Assembly (NCBI GenBank): GCA_002428325.1
Contig: DIVR01000004.1
Span: 47,363-70,365, forward strand
Source of the DNA: a bacterium UBP4_UBA6127
GTDB lineage: Bacteria > UBP4 > UBA4092
Direction of reading: 5' to 3'
DNA: 23,003 nt
Shown here: in pieces, positions 1 through 7,981 of the stretch
Numbering within the stretch: position 1 is the stretch's first letter
Layout of the letters: each line of letters opens with the position of its first letter
Notes under the pieces: generated by a model
Seen by the model: the letters and a program-made list of their open reading frames with translations, nothing else
Database searches by the model: none
What the model was told of the DNA's origin: nothing
Program-made: the position numbers and the translations under genes

Positions 1-1926
1 AGGGTAAACTTTCTAACAAGCATTTGGGGATCTCTAACAATCGTCTTTCTGTTTTTGCTTTTCGAACGTTTTTTTATCCCATTTATCACAAATAATTTAT
101 TGAGAAAAATATTCTCATCGAGTGCTGTATTAATTATCGCTTTTACAAAACTATTTTGGTCACAGTGTATATTAACTGAAGTCTATACCTTTGAATGGTT
201 TATTTTTGTTTTACTTATTTATTTGATATTTATATGGGAAGAAAATAATAACAACATAATCTTATATCTTATATCGTTAATATTCGGAATTGGATTCACA
301 CATCATCTTTTAACCATCATTTTAGTTCCCGGTTTAATTGTTTTTCTTATCATGAAAATTAGGAATAAAATGCTTGGTATACCTCAGATCATTTATTCAT
401 GGGGATTTTTTTTGTTCGGATATAGTTCAGTTTTATATTTACCTATTAGAGCTTCATATAGTCCTGTTATTAACTGGTGGAATCCAAATGATCTGAGTTC
501 CTTTGTTAGTTTTATTACTGGGGGACAATTTAAAATGAGGATGTTTACTGATCAGATAAATCCTTCTGGTGGAAATAAGTTACTGGATTCTTTTATTCAA
601 TTTATTGCTGTTTTCTATCAACAATTCGGCAGTATTCTTAAAAATAGTATTTATACTACTCTATTTAGTTATATTTTCGGATCAATCATTTCTATATTTC
701 TTATTTACGGTGCATATAGATTGTATAAAATCTCTCAGAAAATGTTCTTATTTATCATCATCACATATTTAGGATTCATCACTGTGATAACAAATTATCA
801 TATCCAAGATATTGAATCTTATTATCCCCCAGGCATTATTTTAATGATGATATTTATATTAATTGGATTTTCCTCCTTCATAGATAAAATTAAAGAAAAT
901 ATTAAGACAAGTACAGTTCTTTATAGTATTGTTATTTTTCCAGTTATTTTATTACTCGCATTGAATTATGGACAAATATCACCTTTTATTTTATTTGGGA
1001 ACAGTCTCTCCCTTATTGCCAGAAATTATGTTGAAAATACTTTGAATACAGTTGAAGATAACTCGATAATATTGACTGGTGGCGATTATGATATCATGCC
1101 TTTATGGTATGGTAAGTATGTTTTAGGGTTAAAGAAAAACGTTACTATCTTTGGAACTAATTTTCTAGCTTCTCCCTGGTATGCCCATTTTTTCCTTTAC
1201 GAAAAGTATTTATTCAAGTTCAAATTGTCAGAACAGATATATACATCGCAGTTAGATTATGCAAATGGACTGATATCTAATGTGATTAATCCAAATATTA
1301 CTAATAGACCTGTATATATAACCTATTATGAACCAGCTTTAGAATCAATTTATCCATTAATACCTATAGCGAACATTCTCCCTGATTCTAAGTTGATTCC
1401 CTGTATTTCTACTTCAGGATTAGAATACCTATTTAAAGTAAACTCATCGACATTTATTGATAATTCTAATGACTCTTTAAAAAATATTAAACGACCTGTC
1501 TGGAAAAATAATGAAATATCTTTAATAAATGTTGAAATACTTAATAAGAAAAAGATATATCACCCTGGAGATTTAATTGAGTTGAATTACACATGGAGTT
1601 TCCATAATAAAGTAGACCATATCGAATCATTAATGGTTTTTAAAGATCTTCAAGGAAGAGATCCTTCTTTATATAGGAACCTTTCATTCAGTGACTATTA
1701 TGATCTTCTAGTGAATGAGGATGGTATGGATCTTATTATGACAGAAAATATTTATAGTAATAAACATTTTTTAGTGATTCCCTTGTCACTGGAACCTGGT
1801 AGATATATTCCATTGATTACTTGTAGTACTAATGGAGATATATTAAAGGATTTAAAGAGAAATAAAAGGGATACATTTACACCGATTAATAATCTTATAC
1901 TTACAGTTGAACAGTTTACAAATTAA
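1..1926 (+). CDS. DUF2723 (GT117) membrane glycosyltransferase, 5' truncated by window edge
   Basis: The reading frame is open from base 1, so the gene begins upstream; the TTG at 55 is internal. About 641 residues are visible: a series of hydrophobic segments in the first half, then a soluble C-terminal part. The start of the visible protein (RVNFLTSIWGSL) and the GFTHHLL stretch match the DUF2723 pattern. The soluble part carries LTGGDYDIMPLWYGKYV and a later SPWYAHF, like the conserved D...LWY...WY region of the family. DUF2723 proteins are multi-pass GT-C-fold enzymes (family GT117) related to the human O-mannosyltransferase TMEM260, and probably move a sugar from a lipid carrier to protein or glycan outside the membrane. 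The donor and acceptor cannot be read here. The gene is clearly more AT-rich than the ffh region. Its stop overlaps the convergent zinc-ribbon gene by 4 bp. Confidence 0.8.
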   Translation, partial: RVNFLTSIWGSLTIVFLFLLFERFFIPFITNNLLRKIFSSSAVLIIAFTKLFWSQCILTEVYTFEWFIFVLLIYLIFIWEENNNNIILYLISLIFGIGFTHHLLTIILVPGLIVFLIMKIRNKMLGIPQIIYSWGFFLFGYSSVLYLPIRASYSPVINWWNPNDLSSFVSFITGGQFKMRMFTDQINPSGGNKLLDSFIQFIAVFYQQFGSILKNSIYTTLFSYIFGSIISIFLIYGAYRLYKISQKMFLFIIITYLGFITVITNYHIQDIESYYPPGIILMMIFILIGFSSFIDKIKENIKTSTVLYSIVIFPVILLLALNYGQISPFILFGNSLSLIARNYVENTLNTVEDNSIILTGGDYDIMPLWYGKYVLGLKKNVTIFGTNFLASPWYAHFFLYEKYLFKFKLSEQIYTSQLDYANGLISNVINPNITNRPVYITYYEPALESIYPLIPIANILPDSKLIPCISTSGLEYLFKVNSSTFIDNSNDSLKNIKRPVWKNNEISLINVEILNKKKIYHPGDLIELNYTWSFHNKVDHIESLMVFKDLQGRDPSLYRNLSFSDYYDLLVNEDGMDLIMTENIYSNKHFLVIPLSLEPGRYIPLITCSTNGDILKDLKRNKRDTFTPINNLILTVEQFTN

Positions 1927-2888
1927 GGTTTAGTATTATGGGGACGTGGTTCGGTAAGTACACTTGACTGTTTCTCACCTAAAAATTGCTCTATGTTTTT
2001 CTGAGTGGAGGAAATTAAACGTAACTGTTTTTTATTTAACGGATATTTTTTTAATGATTCTAATCGATTTATAATTTCCTGGTAATCATTATTGGTAAGA
2101 GAGAGTTCCTTGGTCTTAATTGTTGAAGAACTAATTATTTCATCAATAAGGTGTGTTTGTATCAGCTTAAATCTATTATCCCAGGAAATCGGCAGATTTT
2201 TTTTTCTTATTTCGTAAATAATAGATAAGGCCTTATCAGAATTTCCCGAGGAGATTAAATCTAACACTTTTTGATAATATCCTGAAATAATCACAATAAT
2301 ATCGTGAGTTTGTTGTTTCGCTAATGTTCGATGAGATGCCGAGATATAATTGGTAGAAATACGTTGCAAGATAGAAGTAGCTTCTCCCAAATGACCTGTT
2401 TGAGTTAATTCTTTTGCTTCGTTAAGTTTTAAATCAAAATAATTTAAACGTAATTGCCAAGTAAACATTATGGCTAGAATCAAGGAAAGGGCAATACCAA
2501 GTTGAGTTGCATAACGAATTTTCCGTCTTAAAGCAGGTTCTTCAATGCTGTTCTTAGCTTTAATCATATAATCTGCAGCTTTTCTCTTTACAGGATCCAA
2601 ATCAAGACTGTTTTGCCACTGTTCAATAGCGAGTTCGAATTTTTCCTGTTTTGCATATAAAGTACCCATCACATTATAAGCTTCTGGAAAATCATGATAA
2701 AGAGAAGTAGCTACTTTTAATTCCACAATAGCTTCTTCCAATCTTCCACGCTCAGCGTGTTCAAGTCCACGATTAAAATGCTCTTTTGCTCGAAGTATAA
2801 TACTCCTAAGAAGAGTTAAATCAGCGTTACAATGGTAACATTGACTTTGCTCAACCAGATTAATTGTATTGCAGATTGGACACTTCAC
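1923..2888 (-). CDS. Zinc-ribbon, TPR, single-pass membrane protein
   Basis: 321 residues, starting at GTG with a GAGGA Shine-Dalgarno about 10 bases upstream. The N-terminus is a treble-clef or zinc-ribbon module with C3-P-I-C6 and C17-Y-H-C20. TPR repeats follow at about residues 32-115, ending in a WQNSLDLDP signature. One hydrophobic helix lies at about 127-146, just after a basic stretch (RRKIR), so by the positive-inside rule the zinc ribbon and TPRs should be cytoplasmic. The C-terminal 170 residues, mostly helical, would then be extracytoplasmic. I do not recognise a named family. It is the last gene of the leftward array and lies downstream of dnaK, separated from it by a terminator-like hairpin. 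It may be an adaptor linking the Hsp70 system to the membrane, but that is inference from position. Confidence 0.72.
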   Translation of the reverse strand: MKCPICNTINLVEQSQCYHCNADLTLLRSIILRAKEHFNRGLEHAERGRLEEAIVELKVATSLYHDFPEAYNVMGTLYAKQEKFELAIEQWQNSLDLDPVKRKAADYMIKAKNSIEEPALRRKIRYATQLGIALSLILAIMFTWQLRLNYFDLKLNEAKELTQTGHLGEATSILQRISTNYISASHRTLAKQQTHDIIVIISGYYQKVLDLISSGNSDKALSIIYEIRKKNLPISWDNRFKLIQTHLIDEIISSSTIKTKELSLTNNDYQEIINRLESLKKYPLNKKQLRLISSTQKNIEQFLGEKQSSVLTEPRPHNTKP

Positions 2889-2917
2889 TTTATAAAAATC
2901 CTCAATTATAAAATTCC

Positions 2918-2948
2918 ATAAAAGAAGGGGAATTAGTTAATTCCCCTT
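2918..2948 (-). terminator. Rho-independent terminator-like hairpin after dnaK
   Basis: A perfect 11-bp inverted repeat (AAGGGGAATTA at 2925-2935 and TAATTCCCCTT at 2938-2948) with a 2-base centre lies 24 bp past the dnaK stop. On the minus strand it is followed by CTTTTAT, a short T-rich tract. It could end most dnaK transcripts, or reduce expression of the downstream zinc-ribbon/TPR gene relative to dnaK. The T tract is short, so termination may be partial. Confidence 0.6.
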
Positions 2949-2971
2949 TCTTTATAAAATAAATGGTTCAC

Positions 2972-4723
2972 TTAAACATTTTTTTTGAGTTTATTCAATG
3001 CATCTGAAAGCTCATCCATTTTGGATTCAATCATCGCTTCATCCTTCGAACTGAGAATAGACTCTAGGTTTTGGATAGAAGCTTCCACATCTTCTGAAAG
3101 GAAATCATCGGAGTTTTGTATGGCTAATTTTGCCTGTGCGATTAGTTCGTCTGCTTCATTGATAACTGTATCTTTAACTTTTTGGCGAAGCATCTTGGAA
3201 ATCCTGGCACGGGCTTCTTGAATCATTCGATTTTTATCAGTGTCAGAAAGTCGACTGTCTGTGGCTTTAACTGTAATTCGTTTTTCTTTACCTGTCGCAA
3301 GATCCGATGCCGACACTTCTAGAATACGGTCAGGATTGATTTTAAAGCTAACCTCAATACGAGGGACACCTCTGGGGGCAGGAGTAATTCCTTCAATCCT
3401 TAACATATCTAAGAAAGTATTTTCTGAAGCAATGGAACTTTCACCTTCATAAAGAGGAAACGAAATTGCTTCTTGAAAATCTCTTGTGGTCGTAAATACA
3501 TCTTTAGCATCCGTTGGGTAAGTTGAATTACGCTCAATAATGACACCGAACTGGTCATTTATAAGACCTACCCCAAGAGAAAATGGTGTTACGTGGACAA
3601 CAACAGGAGGTTCTTTTCCATATCGAGTAGCAAATGTACCTTCTATATCACCTTCTAATGGAGAAAGAACAATAGATTGTACTGCAGCTCCAAGAGCGAC
3701 CACTTCTTCAGGATGAATATCCTTGCTAGGATCCTTCTTTGTTATTTCCTTAACAATCCGTTGAACAGCAGGAATTCTGGTGGTTCCACCAACCAATAGA
3801 ACCCTATCAATATCTTTCATTTCCAATCCAGCATCTTCCACAGCTTCTTTAGTGGGTTGAGCTGTCCGCTCAATTAAGTCAAAAACTAATTGCTCGAATT
3901 TAGACCGGGTTATGGTAATTGCCAGTGTTAAAGGTCCTTTTGATGTCATGGCAATAGCATCAAGAATAACTTCAGTTTCCAGAACTTCAGAAAGCTCGAT
4001 TTTAGCTTCTTCTGCAGCCTCTCTCAATCTGAACATGGCATTTTTATCCTGAGTAAGATCAATGCCTTCTTTTTTCTTGAATTCATCTGCTAAAAACTCG
4101 ACAATTCTTTGATCGAAATCATCCCCACCTAAATGATTATCACCCTTAATAGCCAGCACCTGGAAAACACCAGACATAACTTCAATGATGGATACGTCAA
4201 ATGTACCACCGCCAAAGTCGAAAACAAGCAATGTCTGATCTTCTTGTTTATCCAAACCATAAGCTAAAGCAGCCGCAGTTGGCTCATCAATAATCCGACG
4301 AACTTTGAATCCTGCAATTTCACCAGAATCCTTAGTGGCCTGTCTTTGTCTGTCTGTAAAATAGGCGGGAACAGTAATAACCGCCTGATCAACTGTCTCA
4401 CCAAAAAATTCTTCAGCATCATGTTTCATCTTCTGAAGGATTATTGATGAAATTTCTTGGGGCGTATATTGTTTATCATCAATCGTTACCCTGTAATCAG
4501 TCCCCATATGTCTTTTGATAGAGAACACTGTCCGGTCAATATTCATAATTGCAGCTTTTCGAGCTTTCTTCCCTATCAGTAATTCTCCGGATTTAGTAAA
4601 ACAAACAACTGATGGAGTAATCCGATCACCCAGATTGTTTGGGATAATAACCGGTTTATCCTTTTCCATAAAAGCCATTAATGATGTAGTTGTTCCTAAG
4701 TCTATACCAATAATTTTACCCAT
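2972..4723 (-). CDS. dnaK: Divergent DnaK-like Hsp70 chaperone
   Basis: 583 residues, ATP-dependent Hsp70. The nucleotide-binding domain (about 1-353) is clear: GIDLGTTTS at 6-14, the VPAYFTDRQRQATKDSGEIAG stretch near 118-138, DEPTAAALAYGLDK at 146-159, FDFGGGTFDVS at 168-178, LGGDDFD at 198-204 and LLVGGTTRIPAVQ at 309-321. The substrate domain (about 379-488) keeps APRGVPRIEVSF. Departures from housekeeping DnaK: about 20 residues inserted at roughly 354-373; a linker and following strand reading VVVHVTPFSLGVG, where E. coli has VLLLDVTPLSLGIE; and a short lid ending at KKNV with no long C-terminal tail. A GGAGG ribosome site lies in the end of grpE, 3 bp upstream, so the two are probably translationally coupled. 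It may be the only DnaK of the organism or a specialised second one; the window cannot tell. Confidence 0.92.
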   Translation of the reverse strand: MGKIIGIDLGTTTSLMAFMEKDKPVIIPNNLGDRITPSVVCFTKSGELLIGKKARKAAIMNIDRTVFSIKRHMGTDYRVTIDDKQYTPQEISSIILQKMKHDAEEFFGETVDQAVITVPAYFTDRQRQATKDSGEIAGFKVRRIIDEPTAAALAYGLDKQEDQTLLVFDFGGGTFDVSIIEVMSGVFQVLAIKGDNHLGGDDFDQRIVEFLADEFKKKEGIDLTQDKNAMFRLREAAEEAKIELSEVLETEVILDAIAMTSKGPLTLAITITRSKFEQLVFDLIERTAQPTKEAVEDAGLEMKDIDRVLLVGGTTRIPAVQRIVKEITKKDPSKDIHPEEVVALGAAVQSIVLSPLEGDIEGTFATRYGKEPPVVVHVTPFSLGVGLINDQFGVIIERNSTYPTDAKDVFTTTRDFQEAISFPLYEGESSIASENTFLDMLRIEGITPAPRGVPRIEVSFKINPDRILEVSASDLATGKEKRITVKATDSRLSDTDKNRMIQEARARISKMLRQKVKDTVINEADELIAQAKLAIQNSDDFLSEDVEASIQNLESILSSKDEAMIESKMDELSDALNKLKKNV

Positions 4724-4726
4724 TAT

Positions 4727-5272
4727 TTAAATACCTCCATCGGCATTTGCAACAACGACTTTTGCCTCGCGGATCAATTTTCCTTTATACATATATCCTT
4801 TTTGTTTTTCTTCAATAATAAGATTTGATATACCATCAGGTGTATGACGGTATTCTACAACCTCATGCAAACTGAAGTCAACGAGAGTTCCAATAGAATC
4901 AATCGTTTGAAGACCTTCCTTACTCAGAATTTTCTTCATACGCTTGTAAATCCCTTCTATACTGGTCATCCAGTTCTTCAATATTTCATTATCGGCGAAT
5001 TGACTTGATAATGATACTAAATTTTCTAAGCTATCCAGAATCGGTAAAAGTGAAACAATCAATTCTTCGGCATTATCTATTTTCTGGTGTTGAAGTCTAT
5101 AGACAGTCTGAGGTTCTTTATGATTGGCTTTCAGATACTGAGAAACACTGGAGACTAAATCTGCCTGAATATCTGAAGATAACAACCTGGATTCTGTCTC
5201 CTTAATATTTTGTAAAAGTAAATCATCCAACACAAAATTATTTTTGTTTAATGTATTTTTAAATAAATTCAT
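4727..5272 (-). CDS. grpE: GrpE-like nucleotide exchange factor
   Basis: 181 residues. The C-terminal half carries the GrpE signature: LLPILDSLENL at about 75-85, a helix ending in IYKRMKKILSKEGLQTID, then FSLHEVVEYRHTPDGISN and the EEKQKGYMYKGKLIREAKVVVA strand region at about 154-175. GrpE opens the Hsp70 nucleotide cleft to release ADP and works as a dimer through a long N-terminal helix. Here the first 65 residues do not show the usual AEFxNYRKR-type motif at the end of that helix, so the dimerising part is divergent. It sits between the J-like gene and dnaK with gaps of 14 and 3 bp, which supports a single chaperone operon. Confidence 0.87.
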   Translation of the reverse strand: MNLFKNTLNKNNFVLDDLLLQNIKETESRLLSSDIQADLVSSVSQYLKANHKEPQTVYRLQHQKIDNAEELIVSLLPILDSLENLVSLSSQFADNEILKNWMTSIEGIYKRMKKILSKEGLQTIDSIGTLVDFSLHEVVEYRHTPDGISNLIIEEKQKGYMYKGKLIREAKVVVANADGGI

Positions 5273-5286
5273 AATGATGACTTTTA

Positions 5287-6555
5287 TTATCTAAATCTTG
5301 TCTCGGAAATGGCTTTTTTAGCATCTTTATGCTTGGGGTCAAGGGTGATGACAGTCTGCCAACTGGCTAAAGCCGAACGATGGTCCCCCTTCAGCGCGTA
5401 TGTATTGCCAATTTCCATATGAACTTCAGTATTATCAGGTGTGTATTTCAGCAAACTTTTAAAATGAACTAATGCTGCATTATATAAACCACGATCTTTT
5501 AATTTCTTTCCTACTAAACGATGCCCTTCAATAATATTGTTACGAGCAGCTTGATTTTTCGGTTCTATAGAAAGAATACGATTCCAAACAGAAAATGCTT
5601 CATCAATTTTGCCGGAATTAAGGTAGGCTCTACCCAGCAGATTTTGTAATTCTGTATTCTCACGATTATTTTTGATCGCAACAACAATTTCTTTAATAGC
5701 TTCCGACCATTTATTTTCTTGCATATAAGCGTTAATAATCTGAAATTGGGTATTAACATTGGTCGGATCGTATTTTAAAGCTTCTTTATATTCATCAACA
5801 GCTTTGTGAACAGTACTGGTAGCAAAACGATTTCCAAAAAAACTATGGATTTCTAGGAGAAGGGTCTTGAAATATTTATCTTCCGGATTATTTTTTACTT
5901 CAGATTCCCATATTTCAATGATTTTTTTCCAATAGTTTTCAGATTCTGTCTTATTTCCAAGTTTGTCATATGCAATGGCCAAGTTATGGATTATCTCTGG
6001 ATTAGTTTGATTTGAATATTTAAGCGATTCCTGCCAGTAGTGAACTGCATCAGAATAACGTTCATTTACAGCTAATCCATAGGCCATAGAATTAAATGCA
6101 ATAAATAAATTATGAATGGTGTCTTTATCTTCTTTTGAGAATTCAAGGATTTTTTGCCAGCTGGTAATGGCTTCATTAATCATTTTTTTTGAGAGAAAGA
6201 TGGCCGCTGATTGCTTGTATAACTGATTTATCTGATCCAGCATCATAGGGTCATCCGGATAAGTTTGCAGTTGTAGTTCCATTTGTTCAAGTTCGGATGC
6301 GATACTTTTGGCATCCAAACCTGCAATCGAGGGTATCTTATAAGGATCATGGATGAAATTGTAGGTAAAAAGATCTTCTTTGGCTCTTTTGGCTGGATCT
6401 TTTAAATTCTCATATGCTTTTCTGACTTTAATAAATTGATCAGGATCCTGTTCAGGTGGATGTTGTTTGACCATTCGTATATAGGCCACTTTCACATCAT
6501 CATCTGAAGCTTCTTTTGAAATCTGTAAAATTTGATAAGCAGTGGATTTATCCAT
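5287..6555 (-). CDS. J-like domain protein with C-terminal TPR array
   Basis: 422 residues. Residues 1-65 have the J-domain pattern: YQILQISKEASDDDVKVAYIRM for helices I-II, then a loop, then FIKVRKAYENLKDPAKRAKEDL for helices III-IV. The loop reads QHPPEQDPDQ, so the Hsp70-stimulating HPD tripeptide is HPP at residues 32-34; the DNA is CAT CCA CCT on the coding strand. Residues from about 105 to the end are TPR repeats, several carrying a W at the start of the second helix (SWQKIL, YWQESL, VWNRIL, SWQTVI). First gene of the Hsp70 cluster, with grpE and dnaK behind it. It probably recruits clients or partners to this Hsp70. Whether it stimulates ATP hydrolysis without the Asp is open. J-like domains with a PPE loop occur in other bacterial proteins, to my knowledge, so this is not an obvious sequencing error. 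Confidence 0.8.
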   Translation of the reverse strand: MDKSTAYQILQISKEASDDDVKVAYIRMVKQHPPEQDPDQFIKVRKAYENLKDPAKRAKEDLFTYNFIHDPYKIPSIAGLDAKSIASELEQMELQLQTYPDDPMMLDQINQLYKQSAAIFLSKKMINEAITSWQKILEFSKEDKDTIHNLFIAFNSMAYGLAVNERYSDAVHYWQESLKYSNQTNPEIIHNLAIAYDKLGNKTESENYWKKIIEIWESEVKNNPEDKYFKTLLLEIHSFFGNRFATSTVHKAVDEYKEALKYDPTNVNTQFQIINAYMQENKWSEAIKEIVVAIKNNRENTELQNLLGRAYLNSGKIDEAFSVWNRILSIEPKNQAARNNIIEGHRLVGKKLKDRGLYNAALVHFKSLLKYTPDNTEVHMEIGNTYALKGDHRSALASWQTVITLDPKHKDAKKAISETRFR

Positions 6556-6620
6556 GATTTCCCTATTACTTTATACCACAAATATTTTTTAATTATAGAA
6601 TAAAAGTCTAAGAGAAAAAA

Positions 6621-7160
6621 TTAATTTTCCCGAGGATATAAAATTCCCTGAATATTAGTACCTTCAATAACTGCTCCTTCATCACTAAAGGTTAAGATCA
6701 AGACATCTCCAACGATTTCATCCTTATCCCGATATACTTTAGGTGAACCTTCCAATGTGACTTTTTCTGTGTCTGGCACATAGATTGCTTTTTGGGAATG
6801 AGAAATGATTTTACCTTCTTTGGGATCTGTCTTCGTGATTTTCACATGCCCCATAGCTTTATAATTCTTGGGATCAGAATGATAGACCACAGAATCCGCG
6901 CAAATGGTTATCTGATCTTTTTCCAGAAACAATTCAACATTACCAGTTAATATGGCAACATTGTCCCCTTTAATCTTTTCCCATCGTAATCGGTCTGCAT
7001 GTTTAATATGAAAAGGCTGGGATTTTTGAATATCAGTCGTAGTTGAAGAGGCTTTTTTAGGTATGCTTGTATCTTTTTTTACGGTTTCAGAACCCGCATA
7101 ACCAGCTGTGACTAATGAAACTATAAACAGCAGAGTAGTTATTTTATTGATTAAATTCAT
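6621..7160 (-). CDS. lptA: LptA/OstA-like periplasmic LPS transport protein
   Basis: 179 residues. An N-terminal signal peptide is visible (a hydrophobic stretch at about 9-20, then AGYAGSE, with likely cleavage near 22). The mature part fits the OstA/LptA jelly-roll: GDNVAILTGNVELFLEKDQI, CADSVVYHSDPKNYKAMGHVKIT, and a repeat of the same pattern ending in DVLILTFSDEGAVIEGTN. LptA forms the periplasmic bridge that carries lipopolysaccharide from the inner-membrane LptBFGC complex to the outer membrane. The start overlaps the lptC stop as ATGA, a typical coupled pair. No lptB lies in this window: the next gene downstream is the J-like/TPR gene, 65 bp away. Sequence conservation in this family is low, so the exact role rests on pattern plus the LptC neighbour. 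Confidence 0.8.
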   Translation of the reverse strand: MNLINKITTLLFIVSLVTAGYAGSETVKKDTSIPKKASSTTTDIQKSQPFHIKHADRLRWEKIKGDNVAILTGNVELFLEKDQITICADSVVYHSDPKNYKAMGHVKITKTDPKEGKIISHSQKAIYVPDTEKVTLEGSPKVYRDKDEIVGDVLILTFSDEGAVIEGTNIQGILYPREN

Positions 7161-7699
7161 TTTCCAGATGCCTCGATATTTTCCATAGTGCCTTCCTCCA
7201 GATCATCCGTTGATACCAAATTGGAACCGGATAAAAACTGAGTATTTCCTCTCTGAAATGAAAAGGCGCCGGGAACCTTGATTTTCTTACTATTGATATC
7301 CCAGTTCAAATTATGACAGGATAATTGATTGATGCCTGAACGATACAGAACATTTCCTTGCAGTCTAATGATCCTGAGTTTCATATCAAATTGGGCTTTG
7401 TCTGAAAGAATTACTTCAATGCCCCGGACAGGATTCGTTTGAGTAAGATTAAGTCCTGTTAATTCAACAGTATTCTCATTTTCTTTAAGTAACACCTTTT
7501 GGGCATTAAGAGAATGGACTTTAGAAGAATTTTGATATTCTTTCAAATGAAATCCTTCAACCACGACATTTCCCTGTCCGGGATTAGACAGACCTGAGGT
7601 TTCCAACGGAGTCAATGGATCTTTAGCTCCTACGGTTACTAACAGGCCTGCCATTAATCCCAATCCAGTCAGGGCAATTTGGAAATACCGTTTGTTCAT
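7157..7699 (-). CDS. lptC: LptC-like LPS export protein
   Basis: 180 residues. One N-terminal hydrophobic helix (about 6-24) acts as a membrane anchor or signal, followed by a beta-rich periplasmic domain with the LptC/YrbK pattern: VVVEGFHLKEYQNSSKVHSLNAQKV, then ELTGLNLTQTNPVRGIEVILSDKAQFD, then a strand LRIIRLQGNVLYRSG and a second half of similar strands. LptC receives LPS from LptF/G and hands it to LptA; the overlapping lptA gene supports the call. It starts 5 bp after the rpsT stop, so it probably shares that transcript. An OstA-like protein of unrelated use is the main alternative. Confidence 0.75.
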   Translation of the reverse strand: MNKRYFQIALTGLGLMAGLLVTVGAKDPLTPLETSGLSNPGQGNVVVEGFHLKEYQNSSKVHSLNAQKVLLKENENTVELTGLNLTQTNPVRGIEVILSDKAQFDMKLRIIRLQGNVLYRSGINQLSCHNLNWDINSKKIKVPGAFSFQRGNTQFLSGSNLVSTDDLEEGTMENIEASGK

Positions 7700-7704
7700 A
7701 ATAA

Positions 7705-7977
7705 CTAGACTGTTTGAGCCTTGTTTGCCTTTTTCATCAATCGAGAAATTTTACGAGACGCAGCATTTTTATGAAGAACACCGCGGGTCGCATATCTCTG
7801 GAGTTCAGAAACAGCAGATTTCATTGTAGTCTGAATCGCTTCCGGTTTTTTTTCATCGATAGCCTTGGTCGCACTTTTGACTAAAGATTTAAGCCGTGAA
7901 CGTACAGCCACATTATGTACTTTAAGTTTTTTGCTGGCTCGAAGTCTTTTGATTGTTGATTTGTGTCGTAAAGCCAT
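7705..7977 (-). CDS. rpsT: 30S ribosomal protein S20
   Basis: 90 residues, the normal size for bS20. It is highly basic and helical, beginning MALRHKSTIKRLRASKK with the family's RxRN-like basic start, and containing a conserved C-terminal ATRGVLHKNAASRKISRLMKK region. S20 binds 16S rRNA early in 30S assembly. The ribosome binding site is one of the strongest in the window, AGGAGGTG with a 5-base spacer. It lies between yraN and lptC with very short gaps (24 and 5 bp), which is an uncommon place for rpsT, since it is often transcribed alone. Confidence 0.95.
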   Translation of the reverse strand: MALRHKSTIKRLRASKKLKVHNVAVRSRLKSLVKSATKAIDEKKPEAIQTTMKSAVSELQRYATRGVLHKNAASRKISRLMKKANKAQTV

Positions 7978-7981
7978 TTGA

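Noticed and set aside
6556..6620. CIRCE element or heat-shock promoter ahead of the Hsp70 cluster
   Set aside because: No TTAGCACTC/GAGTGCTAA repeat is present. TATAAT- and TATAAA-like hexamers occur in this AT-rich gap but without a -35 box at the right distance.
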